Positions 52,477 through 61,802 of a stretch of 64,000 nucleotides of DNA are shown here, piece after piece. Position 1 is the stretch's first letter. Each line of letters begins with the position of its first letter. This stretch comes from Vibrio aerogenes (lineage in GTDB: Bacteria; Pseudomonadota; Gammaproteobacteria; Enterobacterales; Vibrionaceae). The stretch covers positions 2,356,001 through 2,420,000 of the forward strand of contig NZ_AP024861.1 of the NCBI RefSeq assembly GCF_024346755.1. Direction: 5' to 3'. The notes below the pieces were generated by a model. That model searched no databases. It was not told the origin of the DNA and saw nothing but the letters and a program-made list of their open reading frames with translations. Position numbers and translations under genes: made by a program.

Positions 52477-53019
52477 TTAATTCCGTGGTGGATAAATCCC
52501 ATCCAGACAGATGCAGAAATTAATCGCCGTATAGGGCTGCCGGATCAATATTGCATCGGGTGATGCCGGGCCGGTAACGCCTAACATTTCACCTGCCATC
52601 TCTGTCTGACCACCTCCGGGAGGCGTGTCATAATAAGCAGCCACAGGCCCTCTGGTTGACACCAGATAAGTGGTTTCATTCGCATCTTCGCTGGTTGCTG
52701 CAACCGTGGCTTTCCCGGCATATATCGTATGATTATGAGCAGGCAGATTCCCCTGATCCAGCGTCACACTGGGTAAGCCGCCATAGTCTCCCGGATCCCG
52801 GGGCGTCAGCCCTATTCCGGTACCAGCATGAACCGGGGAGCGGCCTTTCAGGTTAGGAACAGCAAAATTTGTTCTTCCGTTTCCGCCATAAATTGTCCCG
52901 ATTAAAGCATAAAGGGCGGTATTTTGCCCAATGTCCAGCAGCTGACCGGAACAATATGCCCAGTGCAACGGAGAGAACGTATAAGGAAAAAGTTTGATTT
53001 GACCATAAAATGAGTTCAT
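52477..53019 (-). CDS. Phage-tail-collar (MdpB-like) protein, copy 3 of 3
   Basis: A 180-residue protein of the tail-collar family. The core reads GTIYGGNGRTNFAVPNLKGR, preceded by ALY.LIG and followed by GGLPSVTLDQGNLPAHNHTI and the end AINFCICLDGIYPPRN. The family occurs at phage tail fibres and as chromosomal 'microcystin-dependent' MdpB proteins. Three tandem copies 12-15 bases apart plus a DUF6916-like gene form one operon, and no capsid, terminase, integrase or baseplate gene is nearby. So this is a host-encoded set and not a prophage; the function is unknown. Confidence 0.85.
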   Translation of the reverse strand: MNSFYGQIKLFPYTFSPLHWAYCSGQLLDIGQNTALYALIGTIYGGNGRTNFAVPNLKGRSPVHAGTGIGLTPRDPGDYGGLPSVTLDQGNLPAHNHTIYAGKATVAATSEDANETTYLVSTRGPVAAYYDTPPGGGQTEMAGEMLGVTGPASPDAILIRQPYTAINFCICLDGIYPPRN

Positions 53020-53034
53020 AGCAATATCTCCTGA

Positions 53035-53550
53035 TTATGAACGGGCCGGATAAATCCCATCAATCGCGATCATAAAATTCGTTGCCAGGAACGGTGCCAT
53101 CAACGAAACCGCTATATTGCTTCCGGCCGTCCCTACCGTTTCCGCATACATTTCTTTGACCATAGAAGTCTGACTGGCATATTGCTTTCCCTGCCCGATA
53201 TACGTATTTTCCGAAGTATTGGCATCCGGGGATGCTCTTGAAACATTCAGCGTATGGTTATGCGGCGGCATATGATGATTTTGCAGCGTCATCGCTTCCT
53301 TGCCTGCCATCATTCCCTGATGCCAGGGAATGGATGTCCCGGGACTGGTTTCGGGAGAAACCATCACCCGTCCGCGTAAATCAGGCAGGGCAAACGATGT
53401 TCTGCCATCACCGCCATACATAGAGCCAAGTAATGAAGCAAGTGCCTGGTTTTGATTGATACCGAGCAACTGACCATCACAGAAGGCGTAATGTCGTATG
53501 ACGAAGTTTCCGGCAAATGTAATAATTTCACCTAAATAAGGACTGGACAT
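53035..53550 (-). CDS. Phage-tail-collar (MdpB-like) protein, copy 2 of 3
   Basis: A 171-residue paralog. The start SSPYLGEIITFAGNFVIRHY and the core SMYGGDGRTSFALPDLRGRV are the most canonical of the three, with LQNHHMPPHNHTLNVSRA and the end ATNFMIAIDGIYPARS. The middle loop (SQTSMVKEMYAETVG) is unique to this copy, so the three proteins probably assemble together with different exposed loops, as a heterotrimer or as alternative tips; this is inference. Confidence 0.87.
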   Translation of the reverse strand: MSSPYLGEIITFAGNFVIRHYAFCDGQLLGINQNQALASLLGSMYGGDGRTSFALPDLRGRVMVSPETSPGTSIPWHQGMMAGKEAMTLQNHHMPPHNHTLNVSRASPDANTSENTYIGQGKQYASQTSMVKEMYAETVGTAGSNIAVSLMAPFLATNFMIAIDGIYPARS

Positions 53551-53561
53551 AATCTTCTCCT

Positions 53562-54101
53562 TTACGAACGGGACGGATACTCCCCATCGATAGCAATGAT
53601 GAACTGCACCACAGCCGTTGGCTGAACGACACTGAATGAAGTACCAGACCCGGCAGCACCGACGGATTGACTGATCAGACTGACTGTATTGTGCACTGCA
53701 CTCTGTGCAGATGAATAAAAGTCACTGGTGGGCGGATTTGGCTGAGCAAACTGATTGCTCTCTGTAGGACGTACCGGAAATTTATCCGTGGCCATTTCTG
53801 TTGTGGCATAAACCGGATGCGTATGCGCCGGCATCTGCGTCAGACCCATTGTATTGCTCTCGATACCTCCCGCTTGCCCCTGCCGGTAAATATCCGGCAG
53901 TCCCGGCATCACAGGGGTTCGCCCACGTAAATCCGGTATACCAAAAGTGCTTCGCCCATCACCATTAAACTGAATGCCGAGCAGCGAATACAAAGCGACA
54001 TTATCCGTTATCTGCAGTAATTGTCCGGCGCATTTCACCCACTTCACCGGCGCGAAATTAAATCCGACCTGCCTGATTTCACCTAGAAATTGATCTGACA
54101 T
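53562..54101 (-). CDS. Phage-tail-collar (MdpB-like) protein, copy 1 of 3
   Basis: A 179-residue paralog, first of the three tandem copies. It starts at MSDQFLGEIRQVGFNFAPVK; GGAGG lies 6 bases before this ATG at 54101, so the longer frame (54116) is not used. Core IQFNGDGRSTFGIPDLRGRT, then MGLTQMPAHTHPVYA and end VVQFIIAIDGEYPSRS. The segment AGSGTSFSVVQPTAVVQ is shared in pattern with copy 2. It lies 58 bases after the DUF6916-like gene. Confidence 0.87.
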   Translation of the reverse strand: MSDQFLGEIRQVGFNFAPVKWVKCAGQLLQITDNVALYSLLGIQFNGDGRSTFGIPDLRGRTPVMPGLPDIYRQGQAGGIESNTMGLTQMPAHTHPVYATTEMATDKFPVRPTESNQFAQPNPPTSDFYSSAQSAVHNTVSLISQSVGAAGSGTSFSVVQPTAVVQFIIAIDGEYPSRS

Positions 54102-54158
54102 GTTTTCCTCCATCACTCATTGTGAGGTTTTCACCCATATAGGTTCAATTGCACTTTT

Positions 54159-54455
54159 TTATGCATCCGCCTTGCGGGAGATACAGATCTGATATTTATC
54201 GATTGCATGGGCCGACATGTAATATGTCTCAGCACCGAACTTGTCATGCTTCAATAAATAATGATTATCAGGACAGTGTTCATCTTCATCACCGGACAAT
54301 TCAACATTGAATGCATCAAACGCTTCACCATGAACATGTCCTCTGGATACATTTGTAATCTTTAATTCCGTCAGCTTCTCCCCTGTTTCCGGGTCAAAAA
54401 CTTCAACCGACTCCCCTACCATTGCTTCTAACACTTCATAAACAAACTTCGTCAT
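54159..54455 (-). CDS. DUF6916-like small protein
   Basis: A 98-residue protein with two acidic beta-rich halves: VYEVLEAMVGESVEVFDPET and VELSGDEDEHCPDNHYLLKH, then an amphipathic end. It resembles the small DUF6916 proteins that accompany tail-collar genes in other bacteria; the family name is from memory. The strong GGAGATC site before the ATG and the short gap to the first collar gene place it in the same operon. It may be an assembly factor or a structural partner. Confidence 0.65.
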   Translation of the reverse strand: MTKFVYEVLEAMVGESVEVFDPETGEKLTELKITNVSRGHVHGEAFDAFNVELSGDEDEHCPDNHYLLKHDKFGAETYYMSAHAIDKYQICISRKADA

Positions 54456-54507
54456 CTGAGATCTCCTTTTATGCTATCTCTGCTCATCTGTTTGTCCCTG
54501 TCAGGGC

Positions 54508-55020
54508 TTATATTCCTGAAAAAGCGCGCATCCCCTGCGGATACCAGCGCATCTCTTCATAAGGCGGACGAGCGGCCTCCACGACAAATCCAAGACTGAG
54601 ATACAGCTGTTTAGCCCCCCAGTTGCCCTGTAAAACATTCAGGCTCACCGGCAATCCGGATTGCGCTGCTGCCATCTGGAAAGACTGAATAATGGCTTTG
54701 CCAAACCCATGACCACGCGCCTGTGGCAGAAATGCGATATCCAGCAGGTGCGCTTCGTTATGGCCAAAATCTATCGCTGCCCGGCCAATCGGCTCATGGT
54801 GTTTTTCAATAATGAAATACATCGCATCCGGAAACTGACTGCCGTAGCCTTCGGTCTGAGCACGAAACTGCATCTCAACGATTGATTCAATAAATTCTTT
54901 TTCGCCATCGATCAGCTGCAAATCCTGCCGGGCGGCATGATGTAATTTTTCAAGAAAAGGTTTATCCGTCTCCCGTGACGGGCGGATATGCAGCCCTTCT
55001 GGTATGTTTAATCTTTGCAT
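54508..55020 (-). CDS. GNAT-family N-acetyltransferase
   Basis: A 170-residue acetyltransferase. The acetyl-CoA loop is visible as LPQARGHGFGKAIIQSFQMA near 107-126, with AIDFGHNEAHLLDIAFLPQA before it and LNVLQGNWGAKQLYLSLGFV after it. The ATG at 55020 is preferred to the TTG at 55032, which lacks a site. It heads the DUF6916/tail-collar operon; in similar loci an acetyltransferase accompanies the collar genes, so it may modify them. The substrate is unknown. Confidence 0.85.
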   Translation of the reverse strand: MQRLNIPEGLHIRPSRETDKPFLEKLHHAARQDLQLIDGEKEFIESIVEMQFRAQTEGYGSQFPDAMYFIIEKHHEPIGRAAIDFGHNEAHLLDIAFLPQARGHGFGKAIIQSFQMAAAQSGLPVSLNVLQGNWGAKQLYLSLGFVVEAARPPYEEMRWYPQGMRAFSGI

Positions 55021-55323
55021 ATAAATATCCAACCGGTTTAATTCATCTGATTGAGTATTAAGTCAGGTTGATTATCTTGCACGATTCATGAATGCATCTT
55101 GTGAATGTGGCAACATAAAATACGTCTTACTGTGTCTGAACAAAGCTGCGCTTGCGGAACGGCTTGGCAACAGAGCAATTCAGCTTCAATTCTGAACAGA
55201 TTTTTGAGATAAAACGCGGCTGAAATGATGGAACGGCAGGTGTTTTTTACGGAATGCGTTCAACACCAATGTGGAGTAAACACGCCCGGAGTATCTGTTC
55301 AGGGGCGTGTGACGGGATATCAG
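55021..55323. other. 303-bp intergenic region before the lipoprotein gene
   Basis: The region holds the promoter of the acetyltransferase operon and the terminator of the lipoprotein gene (55280-55310). No gene is called; a plus-strand frame at 55225-55461 overlaps the lipoprotein and has no site. Confidence 0.5.
55280..55310 (-). terminator. Hairpin after the lipoprotein gene
   Basis: A perfect 8-bp stem (ACACGCCC / GGGCGTGT) with a 15-base loop starts 14 bases after the lipoprotein stop on the minus strand. Confidence 0.6.
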
Positions 55324-55653
55324 TTACATGTCGGAAGTTCTGGCTACATTTCTGTATTTCTCGAGGATTTCATCACCGGTCAAACCATCGATCACGGCCA
55401 GGTGCTCAGCGAAAAGCTGCGCTCTGTGAGCATCGTCAACCGCAGTCATAATCTGTTTTAACCCCGCTGTTCCACCCATAGAAAAATACATCACGGCGCG
55501 ACTGAACTCCTCCTTTTGGTTCTCTGGCAGTGCTTTGGCTATTTTTCGGGACGATGTTTTCATTGTTGATTCATTGCTGGCATCAAACGTTACCGGCTCA
55601 AAACAACCAGCAAGCATGTAACAACCCAGCAAAACAACCAGAAACTTCTTCAT
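55324..55653 (-). CDS. Small lipoprotein (DUF6694-like)
   Basis: A 109-residue lipoprotein. The signal peptide MKKFLVVLLGCYMLAGC ends in a lipobox (LAGC, Cys 17 as the acylated residue). The mature part is helical and rich in charged residues: SSRKIAKALPENQKEEFSRA near 35-54, VMYFSMGGTAG, and AVIDGLTGDEILEKYRNVAR near 86. This pattern fits the DUF6694 family known from vibrios and pseudomonads. The role is unknown. AAGGAAG precedes the ATG. Confidence 0.82.
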   Translation of the reverse strand: MKKFLVVLLGCYMLAGCFEPVTFDASNESTMKTSSRKIAKALPENQKEEFSRAVMYFSMGGTAGLKQIMTAVDDAHRAQLFAEHLAVIDGLTGDEILEKYRNVARTSDM

Positions 55654-55743
55654 GAGACTTCCTTTTTCTGTTGATCCTCATGCCAGCAAAAAGTTATTGA
55701 TGCTGATGAGTATGAGCGTTCAGACCATTCTAAGTAATTTTCT

Positions 55744-55868
55744 GATCTGGATATATCTGGTTCCGCAAACCGCTCAAGCCATCCATGGGCGCTTTAACAA
55801 GGGCATCCATGCCCTTGTATGTTTGCTCCACCAGACACATCCAGATGATCTGTTTATTTCTCAGATTG
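55744..55868 (-). repeat. Interspersed repeat, copy B, with its own inverted half
   Basis: The right arm (55815-55868) is the inverse of the element at 29970-30022, with 27 identical bases at 55820-55846. A left arm at 55744-55770 is an imperfect inverse of the right arm (about 21 of 26 positions), and the centre holds another stem (GGGCAT/ATGCCC at 55801-55814). The whole can fold into one long hairpin of about 100 bases, as a palindromic repeat element would. Confidence 0.7.
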
Positions 55869-56621
55869 GTATCAGACCTTCTCTGAATCTGATTAAATCA
55901 TTTAAAACGCCGTACAAAATATTGCAACTCTGACTCAGTTTCAACCCCCGGACAGGATTTATTCATTTTTGGGGTCGTTCAGATATCGTCATCTCTTTGC
56001 CTTCCTGCTTTCTTTTTCTTGTTTACCTTGAACGGTCTCTTTTGGCACTACGCTGAATTCTGCATTCTGAAATATCAATTTAATGAATCCTGTTAAAAAT
56101 AATCAGGTTAGATTATTAATCCTGACAATAACAACCGCGCAGAACAAATCAAATATAATTAAATAAAACAGACATCTTGAACTCATCCTGAATTTAAATT
56201 AATTTACCGGATTAAGAATTAAAAAATAATACTTTATCAATGTATTATGATAATCCGACTGCATATTAAATGTTCATACTATAGATAATAAAAATCGCTC
56301 TTGTCAGAATAAAAACAAACATAATTAAACACATTTTTATGCCAGGTATCTGTATGAATTTAATAAATTTAATCCGTTGAGCAACATAAGCAATCAAAAA
56401 CTGAATGATGAAAAACCATACAGCAAGAGCCAGAGGTTTATTCGCCTCTGTTGTATACGCAAACCAATGTTGTATATATAAACAAACTGACCCTGTTCAT
56501 ATCTGTAATTAATGATAGTTATATAACAAATAGCAGATAAATTTCAGAACCAACATTAAAAAATAAAAATAAACACATCCAAAAATAAAATCAGATATAT
56601 CAGAACAGATAAGGATATAAT
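55869..56621. other. Very AT-rich 750-bp region before the condensation-adenylation gene
   Basis: Base composition drops sharply in GC compared with the flanks, mainly from 56050 to 56620. CAGAGG/CCTCTG arms at about 56428-56447 form a small hairpin. No gene is visible. Such DNA is typical of H-NS-silenced promoters of acquired genes. Confidence 0.6.
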
Positions 56622-59288
56622 ATGTCGAAAGAGAGTAAATCCCGAATCAGTGCAGCCCAAAAGGAAGTATATCTGGCTATTCAACATTCAGGAATCAATC
56701 GCAATTATCATTTATGCGAAACTCAGGAAATCAAAGGAAAATTAGATATCAACCTGCTGCGGCTTGCTCTGCACATGGTATTCACTGAAACTGAAGCACT
56801 CAGAGTCAGCTTCAGACAAGCACCAGACTCAGATTTTCCGGAACAATGTATTCAAAATGAACCACCGGGCAGAGAGCGGTTTAAATTGATTGATTTATCC
56901 GGCCAGCCGGAGGCAAAACGCACCTGTCAGAACATCATACAAGACCTCACCGGACAGGACCTGAATCCGGAAACAGGGCCACTGGTCCGGTTTCTTCTTA
57001 TCTGTATCGCACCGGAACACTACATCTTTGTTGAACTGGTCAGCCATTTAGTGATTGACCGCTCTGCAAATGGCATGATCTTGCAACGAATGACCACTAT
57101 CTATAATGCCTTATACAACGGTCAGCCGGTCAGACTGGCAAATTACCCCACACTGGAAACGGTTGCCGAGGCTGAAACCGCGTATCTCAACAGCCCAACC
57201 CTGACAAAAGACCGTCGGTACTGGCATGACTACTGTGCGAATCTGCCTGATCCGGTTCAGCTGGTCCCCGGTGAAGCCCCTCTGTCAGAGCTGATCAGAT
57301 TGCGGCGGGTCATCAGCGGTGATTTGGTGGACCGGCTCAGAGCTATCGCAGCCGCGCATCAACTCAACATATCCGGACTGTTGATTGCTGTTTGTGCCGC
57401 TTATATTCACCGGATGACCGGGGAGTCAGAGCTGGTTTTCGGCATACCGGTTGAGGCCCGGCAACTGAAAGGGCTGCGTGATGTCCCTGCTATGGTCGCC
57501 AATATCCTGCCGCTGCATATGACACTCGATCAGAAAAGTACGGTACTTTCCATCGCATCCGGTGTACAGCGTCAGCTCAGCCGTCACCTGCTGCACCAGA
57601 CTTACCGGTATGAACAAATCGTACAGGATCTGCAGGAAGAGCGTGGCAACAAACCTTTATTTCAAATTCTGCTGAATATTGTCAGTGGCGGGCAAACTCT
57701 CAGCTTTAGCGAAACCCAGACCCTGATCAGGAATCAGGCAAGCGGTCCGGCCAATCATCTGGGCATCGACATTTTTGACCGCAACAGTGACGGCAGTCTG
57801 GAATTCGGCTTCAACGCCAATGCGGCACTATTTACTGAAAAATCTCTGACACTGCATTTCCAGCGTTTTCTGACTTTTCTAACCCGCTTTGCCGGACAAC
57901 CAGCGCAACCGGTTCCTGCACTTGATGTGTTTCTTGAGCAGGAAGAAGAACAGATTTATCCTCACCCGGCCCCGATTGCAAAACTTCCCCTGTTTCAGGA
58001 CAGCTTTCAACAATGTGTGACACGCTATGCCGGACAAACAGCGATCATCTGCGGCGAACAGCATATTTCTTACCAGATGCTTGATGACTATACAGACCGG
58101 CTGATTGGTTTTCTGCTGAGTAAAAATATCGATCAGTATCAGTCTGTCGCGGTACTGACATCCAGAAGTATTGAAAGCATGATTGCGATGACCGCCCTGT
58201 TCAGACTCGGGGTCGGTTATGTGCCGGTGGATCCGGAACTGCCGCCCGGACGGATTGAATACATATTGCAGGATACCGCACCGGCGCTGTTCCTGATCAC
58301 AGACCAAAGTTATTCTTCCAGCCTGCTGGCCGAAAAACAGTGTTACCTGTCCGTTGCCCTGCTGGCCCACTTTGCCCCCGCCCCAAAGCCTCTCCCGGTA
58401 GTCGACCCATTTTCACTGGCCTATCTCATTTATACATCAGGTCCGGCCGGTCAGCCGAAAGGGGTAGAGGTAACACACCGCAATCTGGTTGCGATTGCCC
58501 ACACCATCATTTCAGCAGCTGAAATCAGGCCGGGCCAACGGATACTCCGGCTTATCGCCCCCGGTGTTGACATGTCTGTGCTGGAATTGATGATAGTGTT
58601 GCTCAGCGGTGCAATACTGGTGATAACGGATAAACTTTCGACACCGGGCAAGCCACTGGCACGACAACTTTGCCAGCAGCCGGTCGACCTGCTGCTCATG
58701 ACTCCCGGACAGCTTGCCTGCCACCAGACAGAAGATTTTCGTCCCGGAACCACCATCATGCTGGGCGGAGAAGCCTGCACAGCCACGTTGCTGGCCCGCT
58801 TCTCTCATTGCCGGCTGCTGAATGTCTACGGACCCGCGGAAAACTCATTTGCGACATCAGTCAATGCCAAATATCACCCCGGAGACTTATCGCTTGGCCA
58901 ACCTGCTGCCAATACCCGGTTATATGTCGTCGATCAACACCAGCAACTGCTGCCGCCCGGTTCATGGGGAGAGCTGATGATTGGCGGATCAGGCGTAGCC
59001 AGAGGTTACCGGAATCTTCCCGGATTGACGGCGCAATATTTTATACCGGATCTGTTTAATGAGAATGAAACCATGTACCGCGTCGGCGACCGGGTTTATT
59101 TCTCTGAAGACCGCAAAATTTATTATCAGGGCCGCAAAGATCATCCGATCAAAGACCATCATGTCAAAATCCGCGGGCGACGCTCCGAACCGGATGAAAT
59201 CAGGCATGGGATGCCGGGTTTTGCCGGCGTTGAAGACGCCGTGATGATGGAGCAACATCTGCAATTCACGTGCGGGTCTGCAGATTGA
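56622..59288 (+). CDS. Orphan NRPS-like protein: condensation-adenylation without carrier domain
   Basis: An 888-residue protein. Residues about 10-430 form a condensation domain; the active-site motif reads VSHLVIDRSANG instead of HHxxxDG, keeping the second His and the Asp but not the first His. Residues about 450-870 form an adenylation domain: LAYLIYTSGPAGQPKGVEVT (core A3), LNVYGPAENSFATS (A5), YRVGDRVYF (A7) and VKIRGRRSEPDEIRHG (A8). The protein stops about 20 residues after A8, before the A10 Lys and any carrier or thioesterase domain. No phosphopantetheinyl transferase or tailoring gene is near. The product may work with a carrier protein encoded elsewhere or be a decaying remnant. 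AAGGAT precedes the ATG. Confidence 0.85.
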   Translation: MSKESKSRISAAQKEVYLAIQHSGINRNYHLCETQEIKGKLDINLLRLALHMVFTETEALRVSFRQAPDSDFPEQCIQNEPPGRERFKLIDLSGQPEAKRTCQNIIQDLTGQDLNPETGPLVRFLLICIAPEHYIFVELVSHLVIDRSANGMILQRMTTIYNALYNGQPVRLANYPTLETVAEAETAYLNSPTLTKDRRYWHDYCANLPDPVQLVPGEAPLSELIRLRRVISGDLVDRLRAIAAAHQLNISGLLIAVCAAYIHRMTGESELVFGIPVEARQLKGLRDVPAMVANILPLHMTLDQKSTVLSIASGVQRQLSRHLLHQTYRYEQIVQDLQEERGNKPLFQILLNIVSGGQTLSFSETQTLIRNQASGPANHLGIDIFDRNSDGSLEFGFNANAALFTEKSLTLHFQRFLTFLTRFAGQPAQPVPALDVFLEQEEEQIYPHPAPIAKLPLFQDSFQQCVTRYAGQTAIICGEQHISYQMLDDYTDRLIGFLLSKNIDQYQSVAVLTSRSIESMIAMTALFRLGVGYVPVDPELPPGRIEYILQDTAPALFLITDQSYSSSLLAEKQCYLSVALLAHFAPAPKPLPVVDPFSLAYLIYTSGPAGQPKGVEVTHRNLVAIAHTIISAAEIRPGQRILRLIAPGVDMSVLELMIVLLSGAILVITDKLSTPGKPLARQLCQQPVDLLLMTPGQLACHQTEDFRPGTTIMLGGEACTATLLARFSHCRLLNVYGPAENSFATSVNAKYHPGDLSLGQPAANTRLYVVDQHQQLLPPGSWGELMIGGSGVARGYRNLPGLTAQYFIPDLFNENETMYRVGDRVYFSEDRKIYYQGRKDHPIKDHHVKIRGRRSEPDEIRHGMPGFAGVEDAVMMEQHLQFTCGSAD

Positions 59289-59326
59289 ATATGAAGTGGA
59301 TGGGATGGTCAGGGTGCGATGTGTCG

Positions 59327-61654
59327 TTACCCTCCATGCATTTGTGTCTCTTGCGCCTGCGATGAGCCACCTGAATCACATCGACCCAAATGACCTGAAG
59401 ATGCATGATCCAGGTCGTTCGGGTATAAATCATCCATCATCATCGTAGCCGACTGTATTTCAGAGAACCAGGCCCGCATCCGTGAACCACGCACATGTAA
59501 CACCAAATGTCCGGATTGTTTTGCAAAAAACCGACATTGCCGGTCAGAGTCATCTGGCTCGGGGATCTCACTCACTTCCACTTGTTCAGACCGGCAAAGC
59601 AGATGATTATATTGCCCGTGCCAGGCAGAAATCAGTCTCGATTCAAAGACATCGACATTCTCACACCAGGCGGCAGCCAGCGCTTTTAATTTTTCATACT
59701 GCCTGTGGCAATCATCTTCTGTTTCTGACAACCGCTTATATTCACGTGCGGCATACTGCTGTACGTCATGGCAAATTTCATCCAGACAGGCCACAGTGAC
59801 ACTGTCCGGCGTGTCTTTGATTTCCGTCAACCGCACACGCAGCATATCGGCCATGACTTCCGGTTCCGTATCCCGCCACAAGCCAGGCAAATGATCTTTG
59901 ATGACACAACGCCGACCCGCAAGTTTTCCCAGTTGCCCTTTCATTTTCCGGTAGTTGCCTGAAAAAATATAGGGGAGCCCTAATGAGAAAAAGAACAGTC
60001 CGGATAAGACAAACAGCAGGGTGTCTTGCTGGCGCATGTCGAGATCCACAACGCGAATAACAACAAAGGTCATCAGAACCAGAGCAGCCAAAATCAGACA
60101 TGAGCTGTAGAAGACCTTTTTCTCAGCCTTTTCTGCCTCGGCTTTCAATACTTTTTCTTCAGTCAGAATGGCTTCTCTCTCAGTGACGAGCGGGTTGCTC
60201 TCTTCCACCAGCCGGGTGATTTCTTCCTGTTCAAAGTCAAGCTTTCTGCGACGTTCCTGCAGTTCTCTCACATCATGCTGCACATGTTCATAGCGCGCCT
60301 GAATCTGACCGGCAACCTGATGCAATATCCGGTAGTTTTGACGATTAAGCTGTGCAATTTCCATCACACACTGCAAGATATACTGCATCTTATCTATCCT
60401 GACCGGTTTGTTTCTGAAACCATAAAAGTTTTCTGCTGCCCAGAAATAATGCTGACTGGTCACGTCATACGCCACACTGTAAAAGGATTCCCACTGCTGC
60501 AAAATACGCTGTTCTGCCTGAAGAAAATAACCATCATATTCCGCCTCAAGCCGGGGCCGGGCCGACAAAAAATGTGTCAGCTTTTTGTGTAATAACCCGC
60601 TCAGACATGTCGCGGCCTGATCCAGCCACCGGCTCTCCTGAGCAGATGTCATCTGCTGTAAACACAGTGCGGCTCTGAATTCATCAATCTCATCCGTATG
60701 AAATGCGCCTGAAGCGATATCAAAACATTCGCCAGCCTGTACCAGATGCCCGAGCTTTGTGGACGCACGGCCAAGATGGGTATAACAGAAAGAAAAAAGC
60801 AAAGTCTCTGCCGGCTGAAGCATCGACAAGGCCCGCCGGGATAACCTCTCTCCCTGACTGAACTGACGTTCATCCGTGCCATAGAGGATATAAAGCCTGC
60901 CCAGCCAGAAGCAGACAAAAAAATCCGATCCAAATTCCTCATGGACTTTTTGCAGGTTCAGGATAGCAGCGTCCGGGTGACCATAAGACAGACTTTCGCA
61001 AGCCCAGCGTTTTCGCTGTGCCATCTCACCGGCCAGCAGACTGGCAGACTGATCCGGTGCCCCCGTCTGATAGATTCTTTCCAGCTGGGCAGAGATTTCA
61101 GGCAAAAAGTTCCCGCAAAGACGGGCAGAAAAGCCGGGGATATTGAGAAAATCACGACTCAGGAAATCAGTACCCGGTACATCACTGTCATTTCCTCCCA
61201 GCACCCCGAGCACTTCAAGTTCCATCACCTGTGTGATCGCTCTGGCAATCACTTCAGAATCAGCGCTGGCAATCGTTTCGACTTTCGCTGACCGGGGCAG
61301 TTTTTTGCATTGTTCAGCGATCGCTTCCGGCAACGCAGTCTGTCGGCAAACATCGCCGGCACAAAAGGCGATGATATCGACGTCACAATCAAGCGCCGCT
61401 TCAATTTCGGCATCGAGCGCTGCGGCATCGCTCTCATCATCACTTTGTCCCAGCAGACAAATCATATACCGGCTGTGTCTGATCGTTTGCAGATGATTGT
61501 CGAATGAGGCGTTTCGGTACTCTTCTGCCCGAAGCATATGAAACGGATGATAACCACACTGCTGCAGGACAGAAGATTCTCCCAACCGGGATTTTATCTG
61601 TTCAATGCATCGATGACCTCCGGCAGAAGCAACGGAGATGAAGAGATGGTTCAT
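59327..61654 (-). CDS. Membrane protein with TIR/DUF4062-like N-terminus and coiled coil
   Basis: A 775-residue protein. The first about 150 residues look like a TIR/DUF4062-type alpha-beta domain (NHLFISVASAGGHRCIEQIK, MLRAEEYRNASFDNHLQTIR, SRYMICLLGQS). A helical TPR-like part follows (about 210-350), then a coiled coil (about 440-505: VQHDVRELQERRRKLDFEQE), two membrane helices (about 508-530 and 540-560) and a cytosolic helical C-terminus. The arrangement suggests a membrane-anchored signalling or defence protein with the TIR-like part in the cytosol. No NADase Glu can be assigned with confidence. It is convergent with the NRPS-like gene, 38 bases away. Confidence 0.6.
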   Translation of the reverse strand: MNHLFISVASAGGHRCIEQIKSRLGESSVLQQCGYHPFHMLRAEEYRNASFDNHLQTIRHSRYMICLLGQSDDESDAAALDAEIEAALDCDVDIIAFCAGDVCRQTALPEAIAEQCKKLPRSAKVETIASADSEVIARAITQVMELEVLGVLGGNDSDVPGTDFLSRDFLNIPGFSARLCGNFLPEISAQLERIYQTGAPDQSASLLAGEMAQRKRWACESLSYGHPDAAILNLQKVHEEFGSDFFVCFWLGRLYILYGTDERQFSQGERLSRRALSMLQPAETLLFSFCYTHLGRASTKLGHLVQAGECFDIASGAFHTDEIDEFRAALCLQQMTSAQESRWLDQAATCLSGLLHKKLTHFLSARPRLEAEYDGYFLQAEQRILQQWESFYSVAYDVTSQHYFWAAENFYGFRNKPVRIDKMQYILQCVMEIAQLNRQNYRILHQVAGQIQARYEHVQHDVRELQERRRKLDFEQEEITRLVEESNPLVTEREAILTEEKVLKAEAEKAEKKVFYSSCLILAALVLMTFVVIRVVDLDMRQQDTLLFVLSGLFFFSLGLPYIFSGNYRKMKGQLGKLAGRRCVIKDHLPGLWRDTEPEVMADMLRVRLTEIKDTPDSVTVACLDEICHDVQQYAAREYKRLSETEDDCHRQYEKLKALAAAWCENVDVFESRLISAWHGQYNHLLCRSEQVEVSEIPEPDDSDRQCRFFAKQSGHLVLHVRGSRMRAWFSEIQSATMMMDDLYPNDLDHASSGHLGRCDSGGSSQAQETQMHGG

Positions 61655-61802
61655 TGTATGATCCTGTCATGCGTTGGTACAAAGGGTGAGAATGCAACGT
61701 TCACAATAAGAATAATACAAACCATCACATACCACTTAAATTCATATGTTTCTGTGATGTGGCGGGAAAAACAAGCTGGAACAGAGAAAAATACAGACAG
61801 GA

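Noticed and set aside
52477..54101. Prophage interpretation of the tail-collar genes
   Set aside because: No capsid, portal, terminase, lysis or integrase genes are present and the genes adjoin host-type genes; the family is common on chromosomes outside phages.
55652..55933. Open frame of 93 codons on the plus strand, hydrophobic in part
   Set aside because: It runs through the palindromic repeat copy B, its start overlaps the divergent lipoprotein start, and it has no ribosome binding site or family resemblance.
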